NCBI GenBank assembly: GCA_947648875.1
Contig: CANSPM010000006.1
Span: forward strand, 1-64,000
Direction of reading: 5' to 3'
Length of the DNA: 64,000 nt
From: an uncultured Lachnospiraceae bacterium
GTDB lineage: Bacteria > Bacillota > Clostridia > Lachnospirales > Lachnospiraceae
Below, in pieces: positions 48,336 to 57,573 of the stretch (position 1 is the stretch's first letter; each line of letters begins with the position of its first letter). The notes beneath the pieces were generated by a model. It saw only the letters and a program-made list of their open reading frames with translations. It was not told the origin of the DNA and made no database searches. The translations under genes were made by a program, and so were the position numbers.

Positions 48336-49760
48336 ATGTTGGAAAAACTCTTTCATCTCAAAGAGAACAAAACAAATGTTAAGACCGAGATCATTGCGGG
48401 ATTGACGACATTCATGACCATGGCGTACATTATCGCCCTCAATCCCAATCTGCTCACCGGCTTTGGCTATAACGGGACACCGGCGCTTTGGAACGCTGTA
48501 TTTTTGTCAACCTGTATTGCCTCGGCGGTGGGTATGTTTGTCATGGCTTTCCTGGCAAACAAGCCCTTTGCCATGGCGCCCGGCATGGGGCTGAACAGTT
48601 TCTTTGCCGTGGTGGTTGCCAATATTGTAAGCATCACCGGGCTTTCCTATGTGGAATCCTTTCAGGCAGGCCTGTGCATTATTCTGGTGGAAGGCATTGT
48701 ATTTCTGGCTTTGTCGGTGCTGAATGTGCGGGAAAAGATTGTGGATGCCATTCCTCTGGGGGTGCGTCTGGGGATTGCGCCAGCCATCGGTCTGATGCTG
48801 ATGAACATTGGCCTTGGCTCCAACGCGGGCGTCGGCGCAAACAGCCAGTTTTATGTAATGCGTGACTTTTTTGGTTCTCTCACGGCCGGTCTTGCCAGCA
48901 CAAATATGGGAGAGGATTATTCCGCCATGGTGCTGACCGTGGTGACTATGTTTGTGGGTCTGTTTGCAATCGTGATTCTGGCGCAGAAAGGCGTGAAAGC
49001 GGCTGTAATTCTGGGCATGTTGGCGGCCAGCGTGATCTACTGGGCGGGGCAGGCCATATTCCTACACACAAATCCTTTCGCCAGTCTACAGGGAGCCTCC
49101 TTTGTACCGGCCTTTGGGGATATGGTATCTACAACCCTGTTTAAGTTTAATTTTAAAGGCCTGATGGAGATTGGCTGGTTTACGGCGATCACGCTGGTAA
49201 TCACCTTCTGCATTATTGACATGTTTGATACCATCGGTACGCTGGTGGGCACTGCCAGCCGCGCGGGTATGTTGGATAAAAACGGCAAGATGCCCAAAAT
49301 GAAGGAGGCTTTGCTGGCGGATGCCGTGGGTACCGTAGCCGGCTCTCTGACGGGGACTTCCACGGTCACGACCTTTGTGGAATCCGCTTCCGGTGTGGAG
49401 GCTGGCGGTCGTACCGGACTGACGGCCCTGACCACGGGCATTGTATTTCTGGCCTGTGTGTTTATTGCGCCTGTTGCGGCAATCATACCTGCGGCAGCTA
49501 CTTCCGCAGCCCTGATCTACGTGGGTGTACTGATGATTACCGGTCTGAAAAACATTAATTTTGGCGATATTGCCCAGGTTCTGCCCGTGGCAATTATGCT
49601 GATCTCCATGCCCATTTCCGGCTCCATAGGGCATGCGATTGGTCTGGGACTGATATCCTATACCGTTATCAAAGTATTTACCGGAAAAGCGAAGGATGTG
49701 TCCGCGCTGACCTATGTGATTTCCGCAATTTTCCTGGTGAAATTCTTCCTGGTGGTATAG
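48336..49760 (+). CDS. NCS2-family (AzgA-like) purine permease
   Basis: KTEIIAGLTTFMTMAYIIALNP; MAPGMGLNSFFA; DMFDTIGTLVGTASRAGM. Confidence 0.95.
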   Translation: MLEKLFHLKENKTNVKTEIIAGLTTFMTMAYIIALNPNLLTGFGYNGTPALWNAVFLSTCIASAVGMFVMAFLANKPFAMAPGMGLNSFFAVVVANIVSITGLSYVESFQAGLCIILVEGIVFLALSVLNVREKIVDAIPLGVRLGIAPAIGLMLMNIGLGSNAGVGANSQFYVMRDFFGSLTAGLASTNMGEDYSAMVLTVVTMFVGLFAIVILAQKGVKAAVILGMLAASVIYWAGQAIFLHTNPFASLQGASFVPAFGDMVSTTLFKFNFKGLMEIGWFTAITLVITFCIIDMFDTIGTLVGTASRAGMLDKNGKMPKMKEALLADAVGTVAGSLTGTSTVTTFVESASGVEAGGRTGLTALTTGIVFLACVFIAPVAAIIPAAATSAALIYVGVLMITGLKNINFGDIAQVLPVAIMLISMPISGSIGHAIGLGLISYTVIKVFTGKAKDVSALTYVISAIFLVKFFLVV

Positions 49761-49845
49761 TGCGGGATTGCGTTCAAATATTGTAAAACGGCGAAAAGAG
49801 GGCAGTATATCCAATCTGCTCTCTTTTTGCCAGAGAGGCAGGCAG

Positions 49846-51540
49846 ATGGAATATATCATATTTTGGGGTGCCATGGGGCTTTTTGTTCTGGTTTTGATGG
49901 GGCAGGGAGTTCTGGCGGACAGCAGAGAGAAGAAACGATTTGAGCGGAAACTCTACGAAAGCTATGGAAAGAGGCCGGACAAGGAATACAAGGTGGAGCG
50001 CTTTGTGCGTATTTCCGGATACTATGAACATCACAGGGAACCCGGACAGATTGATGATATCACCTGGGACGACTTGTCCATGGACCAGGTGTTCATGCGG
50101 CTGAACTACACCATATCTTCCAGCGGGGAGGAGGTGCTGTATCATATGCTTCGCACCCCGGTCCGGTCCCAGGAGGAACTGGCGTATTTTGACAGGGTAG
50201 TGACTTACTTTATGGAACATCCGAAGCAGCGGGTGGCTTTCCAGAAACTAATGCGGAGTCTGGGAAGCACCGGGAAGTTTTCCCTGTATGATTATCTGGA
50301 ATATCTGCACACTCTGGGAGAAAGATCCAATGCAAGAGATACCCTTGTCAATCTGCTGTATTTCCCCGCCATACTGCTGCTGTTTTTCAAACTGCCCGTG
50401 GGGTTGTCCGCCATCGCCGTGCTGATGGTATACAATATTGTCACCTACATGGGAATCAAGAGGGAAATTGAACCCTATGTCACCAGCCTGGCCTATATTG
50501 CCCGGCTGCTCTCGGAGGCACAGGCGGCAGCCGATTTACAGATTCCGGTGTGTGAACGGGAAAATCAGCAGCTCCTTCGGGGAAAAAAGACGCTAAACAA
50601 GTCCCAGAGAGGCGCTTTCTGGGTGTTTTCCAAGACAGGAACGTCCACGGGAGGAAGTCCAGCGGATGTGCTGCTGGACTATGTGCGGATGGCGTTTCAT
50701 GTGGACCTGATTATTTTTAACCGTATGCTGCGGGAGATCGGCAGACATGGAGAGGAGATTGACCAATTGATTACGACACTGGGATATCTGGAGTCTGCTG
50801 TCAGCATTGCCATGTACCGGGCGAGTCTGGACGCGGAAGGTTTGACCTGGTGCAGGCCGGATCTCCAGGGGAATACCCTTTCCGCAGAGCAGCTGTATCA
50901 CCCGTTGATTGATCAGCCGGTGAAAAACAGTATATTCACTCACAGAGGCGTGCTGCTGACAGGCTCCAATGCCTCCGGCAAATCTACCTTTCTCAAAACC
51001 GTGGCTCTGGGCGCTCTGATGGCGCAGACGCTGCATATGGTTTTGGCAGACAGCTATCGTGCTCCCCTGTACCGCATCTATTCCTCCATGTCTCTTCGGG
51101 ATGACCTGGAGGGAGGGGAAAGTTATTATATAGTGGAAATCAAATCTCTGAAGCGTATTTTGGACGCCAGGAGAGAAGAGGGTGCCAGACCGATTCTGTG
51201 CTTTGTAGACGAGGTGCTACGGGGAACTAATACGGTGGAACGGATCGCGGCGGCCACTCAGATTCTGGTCAGTCTCACGGGAGAGGGGATTCAGTGCTTT
51301 GCCGCCACCCACGATATCGAACTGACGGATCTGTTGGCCGACTTGTACGATAATTATCATTTTGAAGAGGAGATCCGGGAGGGTGACATTCTCTTTAACT
51401 ACACTTTGCGTGAGGGCAGGGCAAACAGCCGAAATGCAATCCGGCTGCTGGAGATCATGGGTTATGATCCGTCAATTATACAGAAGGCTCAGACCCAGGC
51501 GGAGGGATTTCTGCGACAGGGAATCTGGAAACTGTCTTGA
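49846..51540 (+). CDS. Membrane-associated MutS-family ATPase
   Basis: LLTGSNASGKSTFLKTVALGALMAQT Walker A; CFVDEVLRGTNTVERIAAATQIL; N-terminal and central TM segments. Confidence 0.88.
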   Translation: MEYIIFWGAMGLFVLVLMGQGVLADSREKKRFERKLYESYGKRPDKEYKVERFVRISGYYEHHREPGQIDDITWDDLSMDQVFMRLNYTISSSGEEVLYHMLRTPVRSQEELAYFDRVVTYFMEHPKQRVAFQKLMRSLGSTGKFSLYDYLEYLHTLGERSNARDTLVNLLYFPAILLLFFKLPVGLSAIAVLMVYNIVTYMGIKREIEPYVTSLAYIARLLSEAQAAADLQIPVCERENQQLLRGKKTLNKSQRGAFWVFSKTGTSTGGSPADVLLDYVRMAFHVDLIIFNRMLREIGRHGEEIDQLITTLGYLESAVSIAMYRASLDAEGLTWCRPDLQGNTLSAEQLYHPLIDQPVKNSIFTHRGVLLTGSNASGKSTFLKTVALGALMAQTLHMVLADSYRAPLYRIYSSMSLRDDLEGGESYYIVEIKSLKRILDARREEGARPILCFVDEVLRGTNTVERIAAATQILVSLTGEGIQCFAATHDIELTDLLADLYDNYHFEEEIREGDILFNYTLREGRANSRNAIRLLEIMGYDPSIIQKAQTQAEGFLRQGIWKLS

Positions 51541-51638
51541 CGGAGACTGGCAGGTATTGCTATAATAGTTTTTGCAAAGCGGCTTTCCAATGCTGGCTGG
51601 GAAGCCGTGGAATACTTAAATCAGGAGGCATTTTTATT

Positions 51639-51791
51639 ATGATAGCTTTTTTCAATTCGTTTTTATCCTATCTGATGCTTATGGTGGTAATCGCAGCTGT
51701 GGCGGGGATAGCGATCTTTATTGGCATAACCATGCGCAGGAAAAAGAATTTGACGGAGACAGCGGAAACGGAACATGCGGGAGAAAAGTAA
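51639..51791 (+). CDS. Small (50 aa) single-TM membrane protein
   Basis: ATG 51639 with AGGAGG RBS; MIAFFNSFLSYLMLMVVIAAVAGIAIFIGITMRRKKN. Confidence 0.65.
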   Translation: MIAFFNSFLSYLMLMVVIAAVAGIAIFIGITMRRKKNLTETAETEHAGEK

Positions 51792-52488
51792 ACCGGATTT
51801 TACCACTCTGCTGTGGGATGTGGACGGGACTTTGCTGGATTTTGATTATTCCATGCGGGGAGCGCTGCGGAAATGTTTTTACACTGCCGGAAAACCCCTC
51901 ACGGAGGAGATGATCCGGAACTACAGCCAGATCAATGACAGCTACTGGAGGAGACTGGAGCGGGGAGAAGTGACCAGGGAGCAGCTTCTGACCGGTCGGT
52001 TTCGGGATTTTTTTGCCCTGGAGAAACTGGAAGGCATAGACCTGGAGGCTTTCCAGGAGGAGTTTGTATCTGGCCTGGGGCAGATCTACGCGTATAGGGA
52101 TGACTCGCTTACGTTGGTAAAATCCTTGCAGGGGCATTATAGACAGTATGTGGTCACCAACGGCGTGACGGGCGTTCAGGAGAGCAAATTGCGCCTTTCC
52201 GGTCTTGCGGAGGTCATGGACGGCGTGTTTATCTCTGAGATGATCGGTCATGCCAAACCCGGCAGAATTTTTTTTGAGTACTGCCTTGAGCGCCTGGAGG
52301 AGAAGGACCGGGGGCGGATACTGATTGTGGGGGATTCCATGACCAGTGATATTCTGGGCGGTATGCAGGCCGGGATACGGACCTGTTGGTATAATCCGAA
52401 AGGGCAATCCTGCGACTATCCCTACAGAGCCGATTATGAAATATTTGTCTTGCAGCAGCTTTATGAGGTATTGGGCATTTATGTATAG
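51775..52488 (+). CDS. HAD-superfamily hydrolase (YjjG-like)
   Basis: TLLWDVDGTLLDFDYS; VVTNGVTGVQESKL; GDSMTSDILGGMQAGIRTCWYNP. Confidence 0.92.
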   Translation: MREKSKPDFTTLLWDVDGTLLDFDYSMRGALRKCFYTAGKPLTEEMIRNYSQINDSYWRRLERGEVTREQLLTGRFRDFFALEKLEGIDLEAFQEEFVSGLGQIYAYRDDSLTLVKSLQGHYRQYVVTNGVTGVQESKLRLSGLAEVMDGVFISEMIGHAKPGRIFFEYCLERLEEKDRGRILIVGDSMTSDILGGMQAGIRTCWYNPKGQSCDYPYRADYEIFVLQQLYEVLGIYV

Positions 52489-52576
52489 CTCTGTCTGTCG
52501 GCGTCTCCTCTTTCTTTCGCCCTGCGGAGCGACAACAGATTCAGGGTAGTTCGTTCAAAGATGCGTGCCCGTATTC

Positions 52577-52625
52577 CAGCCTGACCAGGGATATAGAGAT
52601 ATATATCCGGCCAGGCTGCTTTTTC
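52577..52625 (+). terminator. Terminator downstream of HAD gene
   Basis: CAGCCTGacc...ggcCAGGCTG followed by CTTTTTC. Confidence 0.7.
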
Positions 52626-52698
52626 GGCATCACGAGAGGGATTCATTTTGCGGCGGCCGGTTTTGTCGTCTGCGCATACGAACAGGAGATAAAGATCT

Positions 52699-53745
52699 AT
52701 GGCCAGGGCATCAGGACAAAAATTAAAATTGCTGTATTTGGTTAAAATATTGATGGAGGATACGGACGAAGAGCATCCTATCAGCACACAGGAACTGATC
52801 AGCCGCCTGGAAAGCCTGGGGATACACAGCGAGCGCAAGAGTATCTATGACGATATTGCCTGCCTGCAGCAATTCGGCTATGATATCCTACAGATACAGA
52901 GCAGGCAGGGAGGCGGCTATTATATGGCGGGCAGGGAGTTTGAACTGGCGGAACTGAAACTTCTGGTGGATGCGGTTCAGTCTTCCCGCTTCATTACAAC
53001 CAGAAAGTCCCGGGAACTCATCGGCAAATTGGAAAAGCTGGCCAGTAGTCATGACGCGGGCAAACTCAGGCGCCAGGTTCATGTGGTGGGCCGTGTCAAG
53101 GCGGAGAATGAGAGAGTGTATTATTGTATTGATGCTCTGCACCGGGCGATTCAGGGCAACCGCCAGATCACTTTCCGGTACCTGGAATGGAATGAAAAGG
53201 GACAGCTGGAGCCCCGCAGACAGGGGCGCCTTTACAGGGTCAGCCCCTGGGAACTGATCTGGCGGGAGGAGAATTACTATCTGCTGGCCTGGGACGAGTC
53301 TGCGGCCATGATGAAACATTATCGGGTGGATAAGATGGACCAGGTGGAGGAAATGCCAAAGCGGCGGCAGGGAGACGAAGCCTATGCCGCGCTGGATCTG
53401 GCAGTGTACGCGGACAAGACGTTTGGCATGTTCGGAGGCCGGGAGGAGACAGTAGTGCTGGAATTGCTTCCGCGCCTGGCAGGGGTGGTGCTGGATCGCT
53501 TTGGAAGGGAGATATCTCTGCGCAGGGAGGGGGAAAACTGTCTGCGGGCCAGAGTCACTGTAGTAGTCAGCGAACAGTTTTACGGATGGCTGGCCGGACT
53601 GGGGCGCCAGATCCGAATCGTGAGTCCTTCGTGGGTCAGGGAAGAATATTGCGGCAGACTGCGGGATATTTTGGGACAGTATCTCCCGGAGGCGCAAATG
53701 CCGCTGAAAGAGGATTCCGGCGCGGAAATTGCGGGAAGTCAATAA
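52699..53745 (+). CDS. WYL-domain transcriptional regulator
   Basis: N-terminal HTH; RQITFRYLEWNEKGQLEPRRQGRLYRVSPWELIWREENYYLLAWDE. Confidence 0.9.
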   Translation: MARASGQKLKLLYLVKILMEDTDEEHPISTQELISRLESLGIHSERKSIYDDIACLQQFGYDILQIQSRQGGGYYMAGREFELAELKLLVDAVQSSRFITTRKSRELIGKLEKLASSHDAGKLRRQVHVVGRVKAENERVYYCIDALHRAIQGNRQITFRYLEWNEKGQLEPRRQGRLYRVSPWELIWREENYYLLAWDESAAMMKHYRVDKMDQVEEMPKRRQGDEAYAALDLAVYADKTFGMFGGREETVVLELLPRLAGVVLDRFGREISLRREGENCLRARVTVVVSEQFYGWLAGLGRQIRIVSPSWVREEYCGRLRDILGQYLPEAQMPLKEDSGAEIAGSQ

Positions 53746-53810
53746 AAATCTGAAATAAAAAATGACAAATTTTACATTTCTTTTTCATGGAATATTCTAC
53801 AGATCATTCG

Positions 53811-53839
53811 TTGACTTTTGGCACATTTTTTTTTATACT
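53811..53839 (+). promoter_or_regulatory. Sigma-A promoter of nrdDG
   Basis: TTGACT, 17-bp spacer, TATACT. Confidence 0.75.
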
Positions 53840-53849
53840 AGAAGACAAG

Positions 53850-53905
53850 CACTAAATATAGAAGTCAAAAAGTCAAATGCCTACTATATATAGTAGGCAT
53901 TTGAC
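53850..53905. promoter_or_regulatory. Tandem NrdR-box-like operators; the second lies inside a 34-bp perfect palindrome
   Basis: CACTAAATATAGAAG (53850-53864) and CTACTATATATAGTAG (53881-53896), offset 32 bp; palindrome GTCAAATGCCTACTATATATAGTAGGCATTTGAC (53872-53905). Confidence 0.7.
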
Positions 53906-53933
53906 GACGGCCACAGGAAAGGAATGGGGTAGC

Positions 53934-56123
53934 ATGAACAATTTGGCGGGACAGGAGAGCAGGAATGCGGAGGATTATGGCATTATCTATAAGCCGGAGC
54001 AGACGGTATATGTCATTAAGAAAGACGGCAGCAAAGAATCTTTTAATGTTCAGAAAGTGATTGATGCCGTGGGGAAAAGCGCGTACCGTGCCCTGACCAA
54101 GTTCACCGATGAGGAGAAGCGCCATATCTGCCAGTATGTGGTGGACAAGGTGGATGAACTGGGGCAGACACAGATCCCCATCCCCATTATGCACAATATT
54201 GTGGAGAGCGCGCTGGAGCAGGTCAAGCCTGTGGTGGCCAAGAGCTATCGGGATTACCGCAACTACAAGCAGGACTTTGTGCGCATGCTGGATGATGTGT
54301 ATAAAAAGAGCCAGTCCATTATGTATGTGGGGGACAAGGAGAATGCAAACACGGATTCCGCTCTGGTGTCCACCAAGAGAAGTCTGGTTTTCAACCAGTT
54401 GAACAAGGAATTATATCAGAAGTTCTTTATGACTACAGAGGAGATTCAGGCATGTCGGGACGGATATATCTATGTCCATGACATGTCCGCCCGCCGGGAT
54501 ACCATGAACTGCTGTCTATTTGATGTGGAAAACGTACTGCGGGGCGGTTTTGAGATGGGCAATGTGTGGTACAATGAGCCAAAGACTCTGGACGTGGCCT
54601 TTGACGTGATCGGAGATATTGTACTCAGTGCCGCCAGCCAGCAGTACGGTGGTTTTACTGTGCCCAGCGTGGATCTGATTCTGGAGCCCTATGCGGAGAA
54701 ATCTTATCGCAAATACCTGGACAAATACGCCCGTCTGGGGATTGACCCGGCCACCGCCGAAGCGGAGGCAAGCGCGGACGTGGAGCGGGAGTTTGAACAG
54801 GGCTTCCAGGGCTGGGAATATAAATTTAACACCGTGGGCAGCAGCCGGGGGGATTACCCTTTTATCACGGTGACGGCGGGCACGGGTACGGGCCGTTTTG
54901 CCAGACAGGCTACCATCACGATGCTGAATGTGCGCAGAAAAGGACAGGGCAAGGCGGAATGTAAGAAGCCGGTGTTGTTCCCCAAAATTGTGTTTCTTTT
55001 TGATGAAAATCTGCATGGCCCGGGCAAACCCCTGGAGGATGTGTTCGAGGCAGGGGTGCAGTGTTCCGCAAAGACTATGTATCCAGACTGGCTGAGTCTC
55101 ACCGGCAAGGGATATGTGGCCAGCATATACAAGCAGTATGGCAGGGTTATATCCCCCATGGGGTGCAGGGCGTTCTTATCTCCCTGGTATGAGAGAGGCG
55201 GCATACATCCTGCGGATGATGCCGATATCCCCGTATTTGTGGGGCGATTCAATATTGGGGCAATATCCCTGCACCTGCCTATGATTCTGGCCAAAGCCAG
55301 AAAGGAGAGTCGGGATTTCTATGAAGTGCTGGACTATTATCTGAACCTGATCCGGCAGCTGCATATCCGAACCTATGCCTATCTGGGAGAGATGCGCGCG
55401 TCGACCAATCCTCTGGCCTACTGCGAGGGCGGCTTTCTGGGGGGACATCTCAAGCTGACGGATAAGATCAAGCCTCTGCTGAAATCTGCCACGGCCAGCT
55501 TTGGGATCACGGCTCTGAACGAATTGCAGGAGTTGTACAATGGAAAGAGCCTGGTGGAGGATGGGGCCTTTGCGTTGGAAGTAATGGAATATATCAATGC
55601 CCAGGTGACGCGGTTCAAGGAGGAGGACGGCAATCTATATGCCATCTACGGTACGCCTGCGGAAAATCTCTGCGGTGTGCAGGTCAAGCAGTTCCGCAAG
55701 AAATACGGTATTGTGGAGGGTGTTTCGGACAGGGAGTATGTGAGCAACAGCTTTCACTGCCATGTGTCGGAAGAGATCACCCCCATTGAGAAGCAGGACA
55801 TGGAGGATCGTTTCTGGGATCTGTGCAACGGCGGCAAGATCCAGTATGTGAAATATCCCATTGATTATAATATCGACGCAATTAAGACCCTTATTTACCG
55901 CGCTATGGATATGGGTTTTTACGAGGGAGTAAATTTGTCTCTGGCCTACTGCGATGACTGCGGTCATCAGGAGTTGGAGATGGATGTGTGCCCCAAGTGC
56001 GGAAGCCGCAATCTGACCAAAATTGACCGTATGAACGGTTATCTGTCGTATTCGAGAGTACACGGGGATACCAGATTAAACGAGGCAAAGATGGCGGAGA
56101 TTGCGGAAAGGAAGTCCATGTAG
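53934..56123 (+). CDS. nrdD: Anaerobic ribonucleoside-triphosphate reductase
   Basis: ATP-cone N-terminus; zinc site CDDCGHQELEMDVCPKCGSRNL; C-terminal region with RMNGYLSYSR. Confidence 0.97.
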   Translation: MNNLAGQESRNAEDYGIIYKPEQTVYVIKKDGSKESFNVQKVIDAVGKSAYRALTKFTDEEKRHICQYVVDKVDELGQTQIPIPIMHNIVESALEQVKPVVAKSYRDYRNYKQDFVRMLDDVYKKSQSIMYVGDKENANTDSALVSTKRSLVFNQLNKELYQKFFMTTEEIQACRDGYIYVHDMSARRDTMNCCLFDVENVLRGGFEMGNVWYNEPKTLDVAFDVIGDIVLSAASQQYGGFTVPSVDLILEPYAEKSYRKYLDKYARLGIDPATAEAEASADVEREFEQGFQGWEYKFNTVGSSRGDYPFITVTAGTGTGRFARQATITMLNVRRKGQGKAECKKPVLFPKIVFLFDENLHGPGKPLEDVFEAGVQCSAKTMYPDWLSLTGKGYVASIYKQYGRVISPMGCRAFLSPWYERGGIHPADDADIPVFVGRFNIGAISLHLPMILAKARKESRDFYEVLDYYLNLIRQLHIRTYAYLGEMRASTNPLAYCEGGFLGGHLKLTDKIKPLLKSATASFGITALNELQELYNGKSLVEDGAFALEVMEYINAQVTRFKEEDGNLYAIYGTPAENLCGVQVKQFRKKYGIVEGVSDREYVSNSFHCHVSEEITPIEKQDMEDRFWDLCNGGKIQYVKYPIDYNIDAIKTLIYRAMDMGFYEGVNLSLAYCDDCGHQELEMDVCPKCGSRNLTKIDRMNGYLSYSRVHGDTRLNEAKMAEIAERKSM

Positions 56124-56124
56124 T

Positions 56125-56688
56125 ATGCGATATCATAATATAACAAAGGACGACATGCTCAATGGGGACGGTTTGCGTGTCGTGCTGTGGGTGGCGGGCT
56201 GTAATCACTGCTGTAGGGAGTGCCACAATCCGATTACCTGGAACCCGGACGGAGGTCTGCTTTTTGACGGGGAGGCAAAAGAGGAGATATTTGCGCAGCT
56301 GGAAAAAATGTATATTTCAGGGATCACTTTTTCCGGCGGAGATCCTTTGCATCCGGCTAACCGACGGGAGGTGCGTTCTCTGATGGAAGAGATCAGGGAA
56401 CGGTATCCGAAAAAGACCATATGGTTGTATACCGGCGATCTATGGGAGAACGTTCTGCATTATCCTCTGATGCAATATGTGGATGTGCTGGTGGACGGTG
56501 AATTTCAGGCGGAGAAGAAGGATGCCAAACTGCTCTGGAAAGGCAGTTCCAACCAGAGGGTGATTGATGTGCAGGCCTCCCTGAAACAGCCGGACCCGAC
56601 AGTGCCGGTTTTGCACTGCGGAGACTATGCGGGAGACACTTTGCAGAGCGGTGAGATTCCATTAGGGCCCCGATGTGATCAGAGATAG
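56125..56688 (+). CDS. nrdG: Anaerobic RNR-activating protein
   Basis: GCNHCCRECHNPITW radical SAM motif; follows nrdD. Confidence 0.96.
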   Translation: MRYHNITKDDMLNGDGLRVVLWVAGCNHCCRECHNPITWNPDGGLLFDGEAKEEIFAQLEKMYISGITFSGGDPLHPANRREVRSLMEEIRERYPKKTIWLYTGDLWENVLHYPLMQYVDVLVDGEFQAEKKDAKLLWKGSSNQRVIDVQASLKQPDPTVPVLHCGDYAGDTLQSGEIPLGPRCDQR

Positions 56689-56745
56689 ATATATGAGACG
56701 GAAATTTGGGGTAGCGGACGCACGGATCAGAGGAAATGAGGAAAA

Positions 56746-57261
56746 ATGAAGAGAATAGCCAGATTTCATAAGGTTAGTATGGAACAATTCGCAGTTGCGA
56801 TGAGGGAGGAATATCCGGAATACGCAGAAGAGGGGATCAGGGATGCCTATGAGGCCATCAGATTGCCCGGCCGTGCCACCAAGGGCAGCGCGGGGTATGA
56901 TTTTTATTCTCCTTTTGCTTTTTCACTGGCTCCCGGCGCTTCCGTTAAGGTGCCCACAGGCATAAGAGCAGAGATGGAGGAAGACTGGGTGCTTAAACTA
57001 TATCCCCGCAGTGGCCTTGGATGCAAGTACCGACTACAGTTGAATAACACAGTGGGGATTATTGACAGTGATTATTTTTACTCGGATAATGAAGGGCATA
57101 TTATGGCCAAAATCACCAATGATTCCCAGGAGGGCAAAACCGTGGAGATTCGTGCCGGAGAGGGTTTCATGCAGGGGATATTTCTGGAATATGGCATTAC
57201 CGTGGACGATGATGCCAGCGGAATCCGCAATGGGGGATTTGGGAGTACCACAAGACGGTGA
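56746..57261 (+). CDS. dut: dUTP diphosphatase
   Basis: PGRATKGSAGYDFYS; YPRSGLGCKYRLQLNNTVGIIDSDY; GFGSTTR. Confidence 0.93.
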   Translation: MKRIARFHKVSMEQFAVAMREEYPEYAEEGIRDAYEAIRLPGRATKGSAGYDFYSPFAFSLAPGASVKVPTGIRAEMEEDWVLKLYPRSGLGCKYRLQLNNTVGIIDSDYFYSDNEGHIMAKITNDSQEGKTVEIRAGEGFMQGIFLEYGITVDDDASGIRNGGFGSTTRR

Positions 57262-57457
57262 GAAGATGACGGCCAATTCGGGTGGTGTCAGTTGACCGAA
57301 CTGAAATCAGAGTGCGGAAACGGCCCTCCGGCAAATCCTTGCAAGAGAGGATCTTGCGGCGCAGAGACGTTTTGTCGGAGACATTTTATCGGATGGCATA
57401 AACAATGATAAGTATAGCAAGAAGTATAAGTGCATCACTGAAAAACCAGTTTGTCAA

Positions 57458-57486
57458 TTTACAAAAACAATATTTTGTGGTAATAT
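57458..57486 (+). promoter_or_regulatory. Sigma-A promoter of mutS
   Basis: TTTACA, 17-bp spacer, TAATAT. Confidence 0.55.
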
Positions 57487-57573
57487 GAGGAACGGATACG
57501 TCTCGGGATGTATCCGTTTTCTGATGTTCAGAAGGAACCAAAGAGGCCGTTCTGCGGCAGAAGTGAGGTACAT

